Positions 7,519 to 15,990 of a stretch of 18,818 bases of DNA are shown in pieces. A model generated the notes under the pieces. It worked only from the letters and a program-made list of their open reading frames with translations. It was not told where the DNA came from and ran no database searches. A program made the position numbers and the translations under genes. Source of the stretch: Hyphomicrobiaceae bacterium (GTDB taxonomy: Bacteria > Pseudomonadota > Alphaproteobacteria > Rhizobiales > Hyphomicrobiaceae). The stretch lies in assembly GCA_021775715.1 (NCBI GenBank), contig JAJFHI010000037.1, forward strand, positions 1-18,818. The letters are read 5' to 3'. The stretch's first letter is position 1; the number at the start of each line of letters is the position of its first letter.

Positions 7519-8190
7519 ATGGCGACGGCAGAACCCCGCAAACACCTGATTTATTTTGGCGACCCGATGTGCTCGTGGTGCTACGGCTTCGAGCCCGTTT
7601 TAACGGCCTTGACTGACCATTTCGGCGAACGTCTGCCCATAGGTATCGTGCTGGGCGGTTTGAGAGCTGGTACCGTTCGCGCGCTGACGCTGATGGAAAA
7701 GGACGAAATCCGCAATCACTGGAAACATGTACACGAAGCGAGCGGTCAGCCTTTCGATCACTCATTTTTTGATCGCGGCAGGTTTGTCTATGACACCGAG
7801 CCCGGCTGTCGGGCAGTCGTCGTCGTCCGCCGCACGTCTCTTGATGGTGGTCGCGGATATTTCCGCGACCTGCAGCGCGCGTTTTACGCCAAAGGCCAGA
7901 ACATCACCAAGACCGACGTCCTCGCCGAGATCGCAACCCACCACGGTCTGACACGCGACGAATTTCAATTAGCTTTCGAGGCACCTGATGCGCGCGAAGA
8001 AACGTTGCGCGATTTTATGATGGCGCAGGAAAACGGCATCCAGGGATACCCAACATTAATCGCTGGCACAATGACCGACGGCTACCAGGTCATCTGCCAT
8101 GGCTACCGTCCAATCGATGGGCTGATCGAAGGCCTCGAGATGTGGCTAGCCGGGGCGACACCCGACGATGAGGGTGCTGTACGGCACTGA
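7519..8190 (+). CDS. DsbA-family thioredoxin-fold oxidoreductase (COG3531-like)
   Basis: 223 residues. A thioredoxin-like start (HLIYFGDPMCSWCYGFEP) carries the CxxC pair C18-S-W-C21. A helical insert follows, and the cis-Pro loop GYPTLI has Pro178. The GDPMCSWCYGF wording is that of the FrnE/COG3531 branch (predicted disulfide isomerases or 2-hydroxychromene-isomerase-like folds), not periplasmic DsbA. There is no signal peptide, so it should work in the cytoplasm as a reductase or isomerase; the substrate is unknown. GAGGTGAGAG precedes the ATG. The stop TGA at 8188-8190 is immediately followed by, or forms part of, the tail of repeat copy A. Confidence 0.85.
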   Translation: MATAEPRKHLIYFGDPMCSWCYGFEPVLTALTDHFGERLPIGIVLGGLRAGTVRALTLMEKDEIRNHWKHVHEASGQPFDHSFFDRGRFVYDTEPGCRAVVVVRRTSLDGGRGYFRDLQRAFYAKGQNITKTDVLAEIATHHGLTRDEFQLAFEAPDAREETLRDFMMAQENGIQGYPTLIAGTMTDGYQVICHGYRPIDGLIEGLEMWLAGATPDDEGAVRH

Positions 8191-8717
8191 TTTGCCACAC
8201 GCGCCGTGCCCGATGCTTTCGGCTGGCGCCTACTTGAGCGCGGTTGTGGCGCTGCAACGCAGCGGGACGCTGTTTATTTCGCTGCGGTTTTTCACCTTCG
8301 CTGATAGGCGCTCAGGCGAACCGAGCTTTTGTGCACCCCGGCCTCTGGCATAAACGTTTTCCTTGGGCGGTTTGTCCGGAACACGCGGGCGAGTTAGTAC
8401 GGCGAGATGTTGCCGGACGGCACGACCGCTGTTTCCCCTTGCTCAATCATACCGCGTGGCACCCGGGTGCGATGATGTGAGCGACAAGCGAACATTTGAA
8501 TCGTTCCCGGCGCCGCGCGCAGCCCGACCGCAGGGAGGAATGGCGTGAGCACAGAACTACTATCGCGTTGTTGCGAGCGACAAGCGAGTGCGTAAATCAA
8601 TCCCGACGCAGTGCGGAGATTGCCCACCAGCTCCGATCGTCCCACGCCCTTCCGCGTGGGGCGTGAATCGGCAGCGTAACAACAACGAGGAATAGCGCGA
8701 GCACCAATAACTACTCA
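8191..8717 (-). repeat. Dispersed intergenic repeat, copy A (with tandem partial head)
   Basis: The strand given is the direction in which the head follows the adjacent gene's stop. The main unit is about 8191-8560; a second, partial head unit is 8561-8717. Shared words with the other copies include GTCCGGAACAC (8374-8384), GTTTCCCCTTGCT (8431-8443) and CACCCGGGT (8460-8468). 8268-8334 matches the complement of 11850-11916 at 64 of 67 positions, counted by eye. The partial unit shares the 17-base GCGAGCGACAAGCGAGT (8573-8589) with copy C (16214-16230). It also contains a private insert with a 7-bp hairpin CCCACGC/GCGTGGG (8641-8660). The element fills the whole interval between the convergent stops of the DsbA-like gene (8190) and the CPBP protease gene (8718). 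Confidence 0.85.
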
Positions 8718-9467
8718 TCAAAAATTCGAGTTGCCGGTGAAGAAAAAGCCGCCAAGACCAACCGTAAACACCAGCCAGCCCCAAAGCGTGTGCTCGCACC
8801 ACACAGCCCAGAAGGAGCGTGTCGCATCGTAGCGGTACGCGAACAAAAGACCTGCGAGCACCGTGCCTCCGACGGCAATCCAGTTTCCGAACATGATATG
8901 TGCAAAACCAAACAACAGTCCGTTGGTTGCAATGAGAAGCCAACGATGTTGACCAAACAAGGGACCGTACCGGTGGAAGAAAAACGTGCGGAAAACAAGC
9001 TCCTGCACGATCACCGACAACAACGGATAGAGCAACATGACGAGCAGCCAGGTATCCGGGCGTTGAATTGGAAAGTTGAGAAACAAGCGCGGCATTTCCT
9101 GTGCGACATAAGCGGCCACTGAGCCACCGGCAATCAGGAAGATGGCAGCAATGGACAGCGCGTCCATCAGACCGAAACCACGCGTCAGTTCGCGGCGCAA
9201 AAGGAACGAGCGGTCGATCAAGAGTACAACAACGAAAGCCAACAAAACCGGTTGCAGGACGGTGAACAACGACAATCGATAGATATCAATGACATGCACG
9301 ATCACGAGCGGCATAGCGACAAACACCAACAGCATCTCGACCAGAAGCCAGGTGCGGCGCGTCATGCGCGGGACTTCGATGTGATTTAGCCGCGGCAAGG
9401 TTCCCCCCGCCCCGACCGCAGGGGGGATGGTCCGGGTTTTCGCTGATGACGGCTTGCTATCAATCAT
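8718..9467 (-). CDS. CPBP-family intramembrane glutamic endopeptidase (Rce1-like)
   Basis: 249 residues with about six or seven hydrophobic segments between residues 40 and 240. CPBP motifs are present: QELVFR (155-160) as motif 1, FGFAH (186-190) with His190 as motif 2, and CEHTLWG with His226 as motif 3. In archaeal Rce1 the first Glu of EExxxR is catalytic; here that position is Gln155, followed by Glu156. This may be a subfamily feature (QE-type CPBP proteins exist) rather than loss of function. Substrates are unknown. The gene starts 11 bases after the ELM1 stop, so the two probably form an operon. The first 34 residues are atypical (polar, PPAVGAGGT) and the Met at residue 35 (position 9365) is an alternative start. 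Confidence 0.85.
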   Translation of the reverse strand: MIDSKPSSAKTRTIPPAVGAGGTLPRLNHIEVPRMTRRTWLLVEMLLVFVAMPLVIVHVIDIYRLSLFTVLQPVLLAFVVVLLIDRSFLLRRELTRGFGLMDALSIAAIFLIAGGSVAAYVAQEMPRLFLNFPIQRPDTWLLVMLLYPLLSVIVQELVFRTFFFHRYGPLFGQHRWLLIATNGLLFGFAHIMFGNWIAVGGTVLAGLLFAYRYDATRSFWAVWCEHTLWGWLVFTVGLGGFFFTGNSNF

Positions 9468-9478
9468 CGCCTTGCGCC

Positions 9479-10612
9479 TTAGCTGCCATGAAGCGTGTGG
9501 TTACGTCGGGCAAAGCGCTGTTCGATCTCGTCAGCGATGACGCGTGTTGAATCCAGCGGCGTGTAGCTCCAGGACTCGAGTGTATCGAATTGATCCGGCA
9601 GCGGGCGCGTGACACCACGTTCGCTGAGCCCATTGTGGAAACGCGCAAACTTCGCAGAACCACCCGACGGCATGAAGACATAAACCGGCTTGCCGGTCGC
9701 TGCCGCCTCGCCACACATGTTTGTACTGTCGGCTGTAACGACCAGCATGTCGGCGTGCGCCAAAAAGTCGGGATAGGGATTGTGGCCCTCGCCGCTCCAA
9801 AAAATGCGCGGACACCCAGCCGTGGCAGCATCGACGACATTCAATAGACCCTTATGTGAACGCCGCGATGGTGTGATCATGAAACTCGCGCCTTGGGCCC
9901 CTAACGATGCCAGCGACCGACTAAGCCGGCTGTCATCGGCGTCTGTGAATGAATAGACTTTGTTCTTGCCGCCAAGAATAACGGCGACGCGCAGGCCTGG
10001 TAGCGCTGCGATATCGGCGGGCATTTCGGTGCGTAGGTTTCGAAATCGTTCGGGCGAGAAGCTGTGCGGTGAGGTCGGCGTCGTGATCACGTTGGCGCCG
10101 CGGCGCTTGTCGTGTTCTGGCACCCAGATTAGGTCCGCCGTGTTGGGTCCGGTCTTAGGGTCCTGAAGAATGATCGTGTAGGTGGCCAGGCTCGCCTTGC
10201 GATGAACCGCGCGAATATAAGGAACCGCCTGACGCCCGGACGCGATTGCCACGTGCGGCCAAGGTGGTGCGAAGGGACTGTCAGGTTTGCCAAAGCGTTC
10301 GCCGGGCCCGACAGGTGACCACGGCGCGAACGTGCGCCACACGCTGCGCGGATTGATCTCTTTCATCTCGCAAACAAGGCCTAAGGTATCTGCGAGCCCC
10401 CGCGCCTGCGTGATAAGCCCTTGCGCCCCGTCAGTAATAATCCAGCAGGACCGGCCAGCAAGGATGCCTTGGGCAGAAGCTGCATTGGCTTGGTCGGGTG
10501 CTGGCATGCTCAAGGGGTCCGCCGGTGACAATGGAATATCGTTTTCGATACCCGGCCCGAAAGCCTCCGTCGAGCCCTGTAGAGCAAGAAAGGTGCAGTT
10601 TTCTAAGGTCAT
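9479..10612 (-). CDS. Mitochondrial-fission ELM1-like (DUF1022) protein
   Basis: 377 residues. The family core begins at about residue 52 with SCWIITDGAQGLITQARGLADTLG. It continues with HVAIASGRQAVPYIRAVHR, the ILQDPKTGPNTADLIWVPEHD segment, TSPHSFSP, the glycine-rich GLRVAVILGGKNKVYSF and a C-terminal nucleotide-sugar-like half: GEGHNPYPDFLAHADMLVVTADSTNMCGEAAATGKPVYVF. The layout resembles GT-B glycosyltransferases of the MurG/LpxB type. Plant ELM1 acts in mitochondrial fission, but the bacterial role is not established; an envelope glycan role is inference. About 48 N-terminal residues precede the conserved core, and the ATG at 10612 has no good Shine-Dalgarno, so the true start could be further in. 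Divergent from the Lrp gene across 106 bases. Confidence 0.85.
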   Translation of the reverse strand: MTLENCTFLALQGSTEAFGPGIENDIPLSPADPLSMPAPDQANAASAQGILAGRSCWIITDGAQGLITQARGLADTLGLVCEMKEINPRSVWRTFAPWSPVGPGERFGKPDSPFAPPWPHVAIASGRQAVPYIRAVHRKASLATYTIILQDPKTGPNTADLIWVPEHDKRRGANVITTPTSPHSFSPERFRNLRTEMPADIAALPGLRVAVILGGKNKVYSFTDADDSRLSRSLASLGAQGASFMITPSRRSHKGLLNVVDAATAGCPRIFWSGEGHNPYPDFLAHADMLVVTADSTNMCGEAAATGKPVYVFMPSGGSAKFARFHNGLSERGVTRPLPDQFDTLESWSYTPLDSTRVIADEIEQRFARRNHTLHGS

Positions 10613-10718
10613 AACCGGAAATTGTTAACGCTCAATTCTTTTCTTTTGTTGCGCCATCGCCCACAAGCCGCCTATCTAATTTACTCAAACAACGCACCTG
10701 ACAGGAGCCCGCCCGGTA

Positions 10719-11198
10719 ATGCCGCACGCACTGGATGCCACTGATTGGCGAATTATCAAAGAGCTGCAGGCTGACGGGCGAATGACCAATATCGCGCTGG
10801 CAAAGCGGATCGGACTGTCGGCACCGCCCTGCCTCAGACGGGTGCGAGCACTGGAGCAGGCCGGGCTGATTGCTGGCTACACTGTGTTGCTGGACGAAGT
10901 GTCTTTAGGCTTCACAGTTACCGCGTTTGCTATGGTCGGCTTGCACAATCAGGCCGAGGCGGATCTGCACGCATTCGAAAATCTGGTGCTCGGATGGCCG
11001 CTTGTGCGCGAAGCCTACATGCTATCAGGGGAGACCGACTTCATGCTGCAATGCGTCGCCCCCGACCTGACATCTTTCCAGGATTTCATCGTCAATGATC
11101 TGACAGCCGCACCGAATGTTGCCAGTGTCAAAACCTATCTGACGATGCGCCGCGCCAAACGCGAGCCCGGTGTGCCCATTTCCGCTGTACAGGGTTAA
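10719..11198 (+). CDS. Lrp/AsnC-family transcriptional regulator
   Basis: 159 residues, the standard length. The N-terminal winged helix-turn-helix spans about 4-62 (LDATDWRIIKELQADGRMTNIALAKRIGLSAPPCLRRVRALEQAGLIAGY). The C-terminal RAM ligand-binding and oligomerisation domain spans about 66-148 (TAFAMVGL, LVREAYMLSGETDFMLQCVAPDLTSFQDFI, VASVKTYLTMRR). Regulators of this type usually respond to an amino acid and often control a neighbour; candidates are the VOC gene nine bases downstream and the divergent ELM1 operon. The ATG is preceded by GGAG at an 11-base spacing. A weak promoter (TTGCGC, 18 bases, TATCTA) can be drawn in the divergent region. Confidence 0.93.
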   Translation: MPHALDATDWRIIKELQADGRMTNIALAKRIGLSAPPCLRRVRALEQAGLIAGYTVLLDEVSLGFTVTAFAMVGLHNQAEADLHAFENLVLGWPLVREAYMLSGETDFMLQCVAPDLTSFQDFIVNDLTAAPNVASVKTYLTMRRAKREPGVPISAVQG

Positions 11199-11207
11199 AC
11201 GACTACG

Positions 11208-11606
11208 ATGACTGTGCTGAAGCCTGCAACACCGATCCTGCGCATATTCGACGAAGCCAAGGCGCGCGCGTTCTATGTCGACTATCTTGGTTTCACGGTT
11301 GACTGGGAACATCGCTTTGAACCGAACCAGCCACCCCTTTACATGTCCGTCACGCGCAATGGCTGCACGCTGCATCTCACAGAACACCACGGCGATTGTT
11401 GTCCGGGTGCTGCTGCGCGCATTGAAGTCAACGATATCGTTGGCTTCCACGAACAGCTCAAGGCGAAGAATTACGAGTACCTCAATCCCGGCATCGAGAC
11501 GCAGCCCTGGAACACTCGAGAAGTGTCTGTCAAAGATCCGTTCGGCAATCGGCTGACGTTTTACGAGGTCCTGCCGGATGAGGATGAATTGGTGGTGTCT
11601 GTTTGA
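11208..11606 (+). CDS. Glyoxalase/bleomycin-resistance (VOC) superfamily protein
   Basis: 132 residues with a duplicated beta-alpha-beta VOC fold: TPILRIFDEAKARAFYVDYLGFTVDWEHRF and YMSVTRNGCTLHLTEHHGD in the first module, AARIEVNDIVGFHEQLKAKNYEYL and REVSVKDPFGNRLTFYEVLP in the second. The DPFGNRLTFYE ending is the usual VOC C-terminal motif. Members are metal-dependent lyases, dioxygenases or drug-binding proteins; the CTLHLTEHHGDCCPG segment resembles bleomycin-resistance-type binders, but no substrate can be assigned. It starts nine bases after the Lrp stop and is surely co-transcribed with it. Repeat copy B begins right after its TGA (11604-11606). Confidence 0.88.
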   Translation: MTVLKPATPILRIFDEAKARAFYVDYLGFTVDWEHRFEPNQPPLYMSVTRNGCTLHLTEHHGDCCPGAAARIEVNDIVGFHEQLKAKNYEYLNPGIETQPWNTREVSVKDPFGNRLTFYEVLPDEDELVVSV

Positions 11607-11991
11607 GGTTATTTGTGCTCACGCTGTTCCTCCCTACGGTCGGGCTCCGCAGGTGCCGGGAACGATTCAGATGCTCGCTTGTCGCGCGCACCATCGTACC
11701 CGGGTGCCACGCGCTGAGATTTAGCAAGGGGAAGGCGGTCTCGCGATACGGCAACATCTTGCGGTATTCACTCGACAAGCCGCCGACATTCACGCCAGTG
11801 TGTTCCGGACAAATCGGGCAGGGAAAACGTTTATGCTAGAGGCTGGGAAGCACAAAAGCACGGTTCGGCTGAGCGCCTATCAGCGAATGTGAAAAACCGC
11901 AGCGAAATAAACAGCGACCCTCTGCATTGCAGCGCCCCGCCGGAGGCACGAGCGAAAGCGAGGATTAGCCGTGAGGCAAAACAAACTTCGC
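11607..11991 (+). repeat. Dispersed intergenic repeat, copy B
   Basis: The head (GGTTATTTGTGCTCACGC) starts directly after the VOC stop. The tail (GGCAAAACAAACTTCG, ending at 11990) runs to the greA stop at 11992, so the element equals the convergent intergenic region. Relative to copies A and C it is inverted in the window. Matching words: ACCCGGGTGCCACGCG (11698-11713), AGCAAGGGGAA (11723-11733), GTGTTCCGGAC (11800-11810), and the 67-base block 11850-11916 nearly identical to the complement of 8268-8334. No good T-tailed terminator hairpin is visible inside. Confidence 0.85.
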
Positions 11992-12471
11992 CTACTTCCA
12001 CTCGATCTTCGTAATCCCGTAGGAGCGGGCGCCTTTGGGTGTGACGACTTCGGCGCTTTCGCCCTTGGGCTTGCCGATCAAAGCCCGCGCGATCGGTGAT
12101 GAGATCGAAATTTTTCCGTCCTTGATGCTGGCTTCCATGTCGCCGACAATTTTGTATTTCACCTTTTCGTCAGTGTCTTCGTCAATCAGCGATACGGTCG
12201 CTCCAAACTTGATCGCATCGCCGGAGAGCTTCGATGTCTCGATGACATCGGCACGCGACAGCTTGTCCTCAAGGTCGTTGACACGTGCCTCGTTCATACC
12301 CTGCTGCTCCTTGGCCGCATGATACTCCGCGTTCTCGGACAAGTCGCCGTGTGCACGTGCTTCCGCGATCGCCTGAATAATTCGCGGCCGCTCCTCCGAC
12401 TTCAGGCGATGCAGCTCTTTTGAAAGCACCTGAAAACCATCGGTGGTCATGGGAACACGTTCCATGGACAT
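11992..12471 (-). CDS. greA: Transcription elongation factor GreA
   Basis: 159 residues, normal for GreA. The N-terminal antiparallel coiled coil carries the tip motif GDLSENAEYHAAKE (42-55), with Asp43 and Glu46 as the acidic residues that promote cleavage of backtracked RNA in RNA polymerase. The C-terminal FKBP-like domain has FGATVSLIDEDTDEKVKYKIVG, ISISSPIARALIGKPKGE and the ending ITKIEW. MSMERVPMT has two possible starts. The ATG at 12471 is preferred because AGGAG is nine to ten bases before it; the second ATG (12465) would be too far. It lies 137 bases downstream of carB on the same strand, an arrangement common in Alphaproteobacteria. Confidence 0.95.
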   Translation of the reverse strand: MSMERVPMTTDGFQVLSKELHRLKSEERPRIIQAIAEARAHGDLSENAEYHAAKEQQGMNEARVNDLEDKLSRADVIETSKLSGDAIKFGATVSLIDEDTDEKVKYKIVGDMEASIKDGKISISSPIARALIGKPKGESAEVVTPKGARSYGITKIEWK

Positions 12472-12495
12472 CGCTAACGTCTCCTATTGGCCCAA

Positions 12496-12554
12496 GAACA
12501 CATTGCATGTGTTCCGGTGGGACCTCGAAAGTATGTTTCTTCAGGACTGAAGAA
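12496..12554 (-). promoter_or_regulatory. Two hairpins in the greA leader
   Basis: GAACACAT/ATGTGTTC with a TGC loop (12496-12514) is a perfect 8-bp stem ending about 10 bases from the greA ribosome-binding site. TTCTTCA/TGAAGAA with a 4-base loop (12537-12554) is a second stem. Neither has a downstream T-run on the minus strand, so they are not plain terminators. A processing or translational role in the carB-greA spacer is only inferred. Confidence 0.4.
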
Positions 12555-12608
12555 GCTGAACGGCAAACCCAGGTTAGCCCGTCCGGAGCTATCCTGGACG
12601 AGGGGTCG

Positions 12609-15600
12609 CTATGATAAGCGGCTTGCGAAGCTCTGCAATGGCGCGACGTTGAGAATATCGGCTTTGAGAGCCTTGATGGCTCGCGTCACCGCTGCAGCGC
12701 CCGCATGAGTTGTATAATATGGCACGTGCTGGAGCAAGGCCGAACGGCGGATGTCCTTGCTATCGGACAGGGCTTTTGCACCTTCGGTTGTATTGAAAAC
12801 TAGGTGAACCTGACCGTTTTTAATCGCGTCAACAATGTGTGGACGACCTTCGAGGACCTTGTTGACCGTTTCGCAGGCAATCCCATTCGCCTCAAGATGG
12901 CGCTTTGTGCCGCGCGTTGCAATGATCTTGAAGCCCATTTCCGCTAGGTCCTTCAATGGCGCAACCATCCGGTCTTTGTCCGCTTCCTTGACCGAAACAA
13001 ACACCGTGCCCTCCATCGGCAATTTCTCGCCAGCACCAAGTTGTGCTTTGCCAAACGCCATAGCGAAGTCGGTGTCGAGTCCCATCACTTCCCCTGTGGA
13101 ACGCATTTCTGGCCCGAGAATCGGATCGACGCCGGGGAACCGGGCAAACGGGAACACCGCTTCTTTAACGGCAATATGTTGCAGCTTGCGTTTCTTAAGT
13201 TTGAATTCAGCGAGCTTGCGGCCAGCCATAATTTCCGAAGCGATTGCCGCGACCGGATAGCCGATCACCTTCGCAACAAACGGCACCGTCCGGCTGGCCC
13301 GTGGGTTAACTTCGATGATGTAGACCGTGTTGTCCTTGATCGCGAATTGCACGTTCATCAAGCCCACAACACCGAGCCGTTTGGCCAGAGCAGCCGCTTG
13401 GCGTTCGAGTTCGGCAATAATCTGATTTGACAGCGAATGCGGTGGCAGAGCACACGCGCTGTCGCCGGAGTGGATGCCGGCTTCCTCGATGTGTTCCATG
13501 ATACCGGCAACAAATGTGTCAGTACCGTCGGACAAACAATCGACATCGACCTCAACTGCATCAGTGAGATACCGGTCGATCAGCAACGGGCGTTTGCTGG
13601 AGACAACAAGTTCGGATGGATTATCAAGCGTTGCCGATAAACGCGCGACGTAGCGGTCAACTTCACCACCGTCGTTTACGATTTCCATAGCCCGTCCACC
13701 CAGCACATAAGACGGACGAATGACAACGGGATATCCGATCTCATCGGCGATCGCGCGTGCGGCACCGGGGGCATGCGCGATGCCACTTTCCGGTTGCTTA
13801 AGGCCAAGTTCGTCGATCAACGCTTTGAAGCGATCACGGTCTTCGGCCAAATCGATGGCGTCAGGCGACGTGCCAAGAATTGGTACACCGAAATCTTCCA
13901 GCGCCTGTGCCAATTTCAACGGTGTCTGACCGCCAAACTGGACGATGACACCTTTGAGCGTCCCCTTGGACTGTTCGACGCGGACAATTTCAATGACGTC
14001 TTCGGCGGCCAGCGGTTCGAAATAAAGGCGATCCGATGTGTCGTAGTCAGTCGAAACAGTTTCCGGGTTGCAGTTGACCATGATCGTTTCATAGCCAGCA
14101 GCCGTTAGCGAGTAGCATGCGTGGCAACAGCAATAGTCGAACTCAATCCCCTGGCCGATGCGGTTCGGTCCGCCGCCGAGGATCATGATCTTCTGTTTGT
14201 CGGATGGATAAGCCTCTGACATCGGTGCATCCGTCAGACCCGTCTCATAGGTCGCGTACATGTAGGCCGTCGGTGAGGCGAACTCTGCCGCGCAGGTATC
14301 GATGCGTTTGTACACGGGCTCAACGTCAAGAGACCGGCGCATAGCAGTAACGTCAGCTTCCGATTGCCCGGCGAGCTTTGCAAGACGAGCATCAGAAAAG
14401 CCCATCGCTTTCACCGAACGCAACAAGCCTGCAGATTTGGGAACTCCGTGCGCCTTGACGCGCGCTTCCATGTCGATGATGGACTGAAGCTGCTCCAGGA
14501 ACCAAGGATCGATCTTGCAATATTCGTGAATGGTTTCGTGGTCGACACCAAGGCGCATCGCTTGTGCGACCTTCAGCAGCCGGTCGGGTGCCGGGCGCGA
14601 CAGGGCGCTGCGGATGACGTTCTTGTCGTCGCCCTGGCCAAGACCTTCCAACTCAATGTCGTCAAAGCCTGAGAGACCGGTCTCCATTGAGCGCAAAGCT
14701 TTTTGCATACTCTCTGCAAACGTGCGCCCAATCGCCATGACCTCGCCGACGGATTTCATTGACGTGGTCAAAGTGGAATCGGCACCGGCAAACTTCTCAA
14801 ATGCAAAGCGCGGAATTTTGGTTACGACGTAATCAATTGTCGGCTCAAAGGCTGCCGGCGTTGCACCGCCCGTGATGTCGTTTTCCAGCTCGTCCAGCGT
14901 ATAGCCAACCGCAAGCTTGGCTGCGACCTTGGCAATCGGAAAGCCCGTTGCTTTGGAGGCCAGTGCCGATGACCGCGACACGCGCGGGTTCATCTCAATG
15001 ACGATCAAGCGGCCGTCTTCCGGGTTCACAGCGAACTGTACATTCGAGCCGCCGGTTTCAACGCCAATCTCGCGTAACACCGCGATCGAGGCGTTACGCA
15101 TGATTTGATATTCTTTGTCGGTCAATGTCAGCGCTGGCGCGACGGTGATGCTGTCGCCGGTGTGCACGCCCATCGGATCAACGTTTTCAATCGAGCAAAC
15201 GATAATGCAGTTGTCGGCATGATCGCGGACAACCTCCATCTCGTATTCTTTCCAGCCCAACACCGATTCTTCGACCAGCACCTGTGTCGTCGGCGAGGCA
15301 TCAAGACCGCCCTCGATGATGTCGAGAAACTCTTCACGGTTATAGGCGATACCGCCGCCTGTTCCGCCGAGTGTGAACGATGGACGGATGATTGCCGGCA
15401 ATCCGATCTCGCTCAGCGCGTCATGTGCATCGCCCATGTTGTGCACAAGCTTCGACTTCGGCGTCTCTAGGCCGATGTCGGCCATGGCTTGCCGGAACAG
15501 CTCGCGGTCTTCAGCCTTGTCGATGGCGGCTGCATCGGCGCCGATAAGTTCAACGCCTAGTTCTTCCAGGATGCCCTTTTTGTCCAGCGCCAGGGCGGTG

Positions 15601-15890
15601 TTGAGCGCGGTCTGCCCGCCCATGGTCGGCAGGATCGCATCGGGCCGTTCGGCGGCAATGATTTTCGCCACCACATCGGGCGTAATCGGCTCGATATAGG
15701 TTGCATCGGCCAAATCCGGATCGGTCATTATCGTCGCCGGATTCGAATTAACCAAAATAATCCGATAACCCTCTTGTTTAAGCGCTTTACACGCTTGGGT
15801 TCCGGAATAGTCGAATTCACAGGCCTGACCGATAACAATCGGGCCAGCGCCTATGATCAAAATGGATTTGATGTCTGTGCGTTTGGGCAT
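12609..15890 (-). CDS. carB: Carbamoyl-phosphate synthase large subunit
   Basis: 1093 residues, full length. It uses ammonia delivered by CarA, bicarbonate and two ATP to make carbamoyl phosphate for pyrimidine and arginine synthesis. Two homologous ATP-grasp halves are visible: the first opens with MPKRTDIKSILIIGAGPIVIGQ and has SFTLGGTGGG and EMNPRVSRSSALASKATG; the second opens near residue 568 with IMILGGGPNRIGQGIEFDYCC and has VLGGRAMEIV and EVNPRASRTVPFVAKVIG. The last part (about 950-1080) is the MGS-like allosteric domain (GFKIIATRGTKRHL, VHLVFNTTEG). The canonical N-terminus fixes the start, although no clear Shine-Dalgarno precedes it. It is separated from carA by about 2.3 kb containing two genes and repeat copy C. 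Confidence 0.97.
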   Translation of the reverse strand: MPKRTDIKSILIIGAGPIVIGQACEFDYSGTQACKALKQEGYRIILVNSNPATIMTDPDLADATYIEPITPDVVAKIIAAERPDAILPTMGGQTALNTALALDKKGILEELGVELIGADAAAIDKAEDRELFRQAMADIGLETPKSKLVHNMGDAHDALSEIGLPAIIRPSFTLGGTGGGIAYNREEFLDIIEGGLDASPTTQVLVEESVLGWKEYEMEVVRDHADNCIIVCSIENVDPMGVHTGDSITVAPALTLTDKEYQIMRNASIAVLREIGVETGGSNVQFAVNPEDGRLIVIEMNPRVSRSSALASKATGFPIAKVAAKLAVGYTLDELENDITGGATPAAFEPTIDYVVTKIPRFAFEKFAGADSTLTTSMKSVGEVMAIGRTFAESMQKALRSMETGLSGFDDIELEGLGQGDDKNVIRSALSRPAPDRLLKVAQAMRLGVDHETIHEYCKIDPWFLEQLQSIIDMEARVKAHGVPKSAGLLRSVKAMGFSDARLAKLAGQSEADVTAMRRSLDVEPVYKRIDTCAAEFASPTAYMYATYETGLTDAPMSEAYPSDKQKIMILGGGPNRIGQGIEFDYCCCHACYSLTAAGYETIMVNCNPETVSTDYDTSDRLYFEPLAAEDVIEIVRVEQSKGTLKGVIVQFGGQTPLKLAQALEDFGVPILGTSPDAIDLAEDRDRFKALIDELGLKQPESGIAHAPGAARAIADEIGYPVVIRPSYVLGGRAMEIVNDGGEVDRYVARLSATLDNPSELVVSSKRPLLIDRYLTDAVEVDVDCLSDGTDTFVAGIMEHIEEAGIHSGDSACALPPHSLSNQIIAELERQAAALAKRLGVVGLMNVQFAIKDNTVYIIEVNPRASRTVPFVAKVIGYPVAAIASEIMAGRKLAEFKLKKRKLQHIAVKEAVFPFARFPGVDPILGPEMRSTGEVMGLDTDFAMAFGKAQLGAGEKLPMEGTVFVSVKEADKDRMVAPLKDLAEMGFKIIATRGTKRHLEANGIACETVNKVLEGRPHIVDAIKNGQVHLVFNTTEGAKALSDSKDIRRSALLQHVPYYTTHAGAAAVTRAIKALKADILNVAPLQSFASRLS

Positions 15891-15990
15891 GTTAAGGCGG
15901 TGTTCTATTCGAGCCGGGCCTGTTTGGCCATAGCCTCTATGTCACGCCTGCCACCTCATCCACTGCGAGATGCATAATTCCAGCGCAGCC

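Noticed and set aside
8394..8645. 83-codon open frame inside repeat copy A
   Set aside because: It starts with GTG within the private hairpin insert and spans the junction between two repeat units, so it is a by-product of the tandem arrangement.
9401..9427. CCCCCC...GGGGGG hairpin as an ELM1 terminator
   Set aside because: It lies within the start of the CPBP gene as annotated and has no T-run on either strand.
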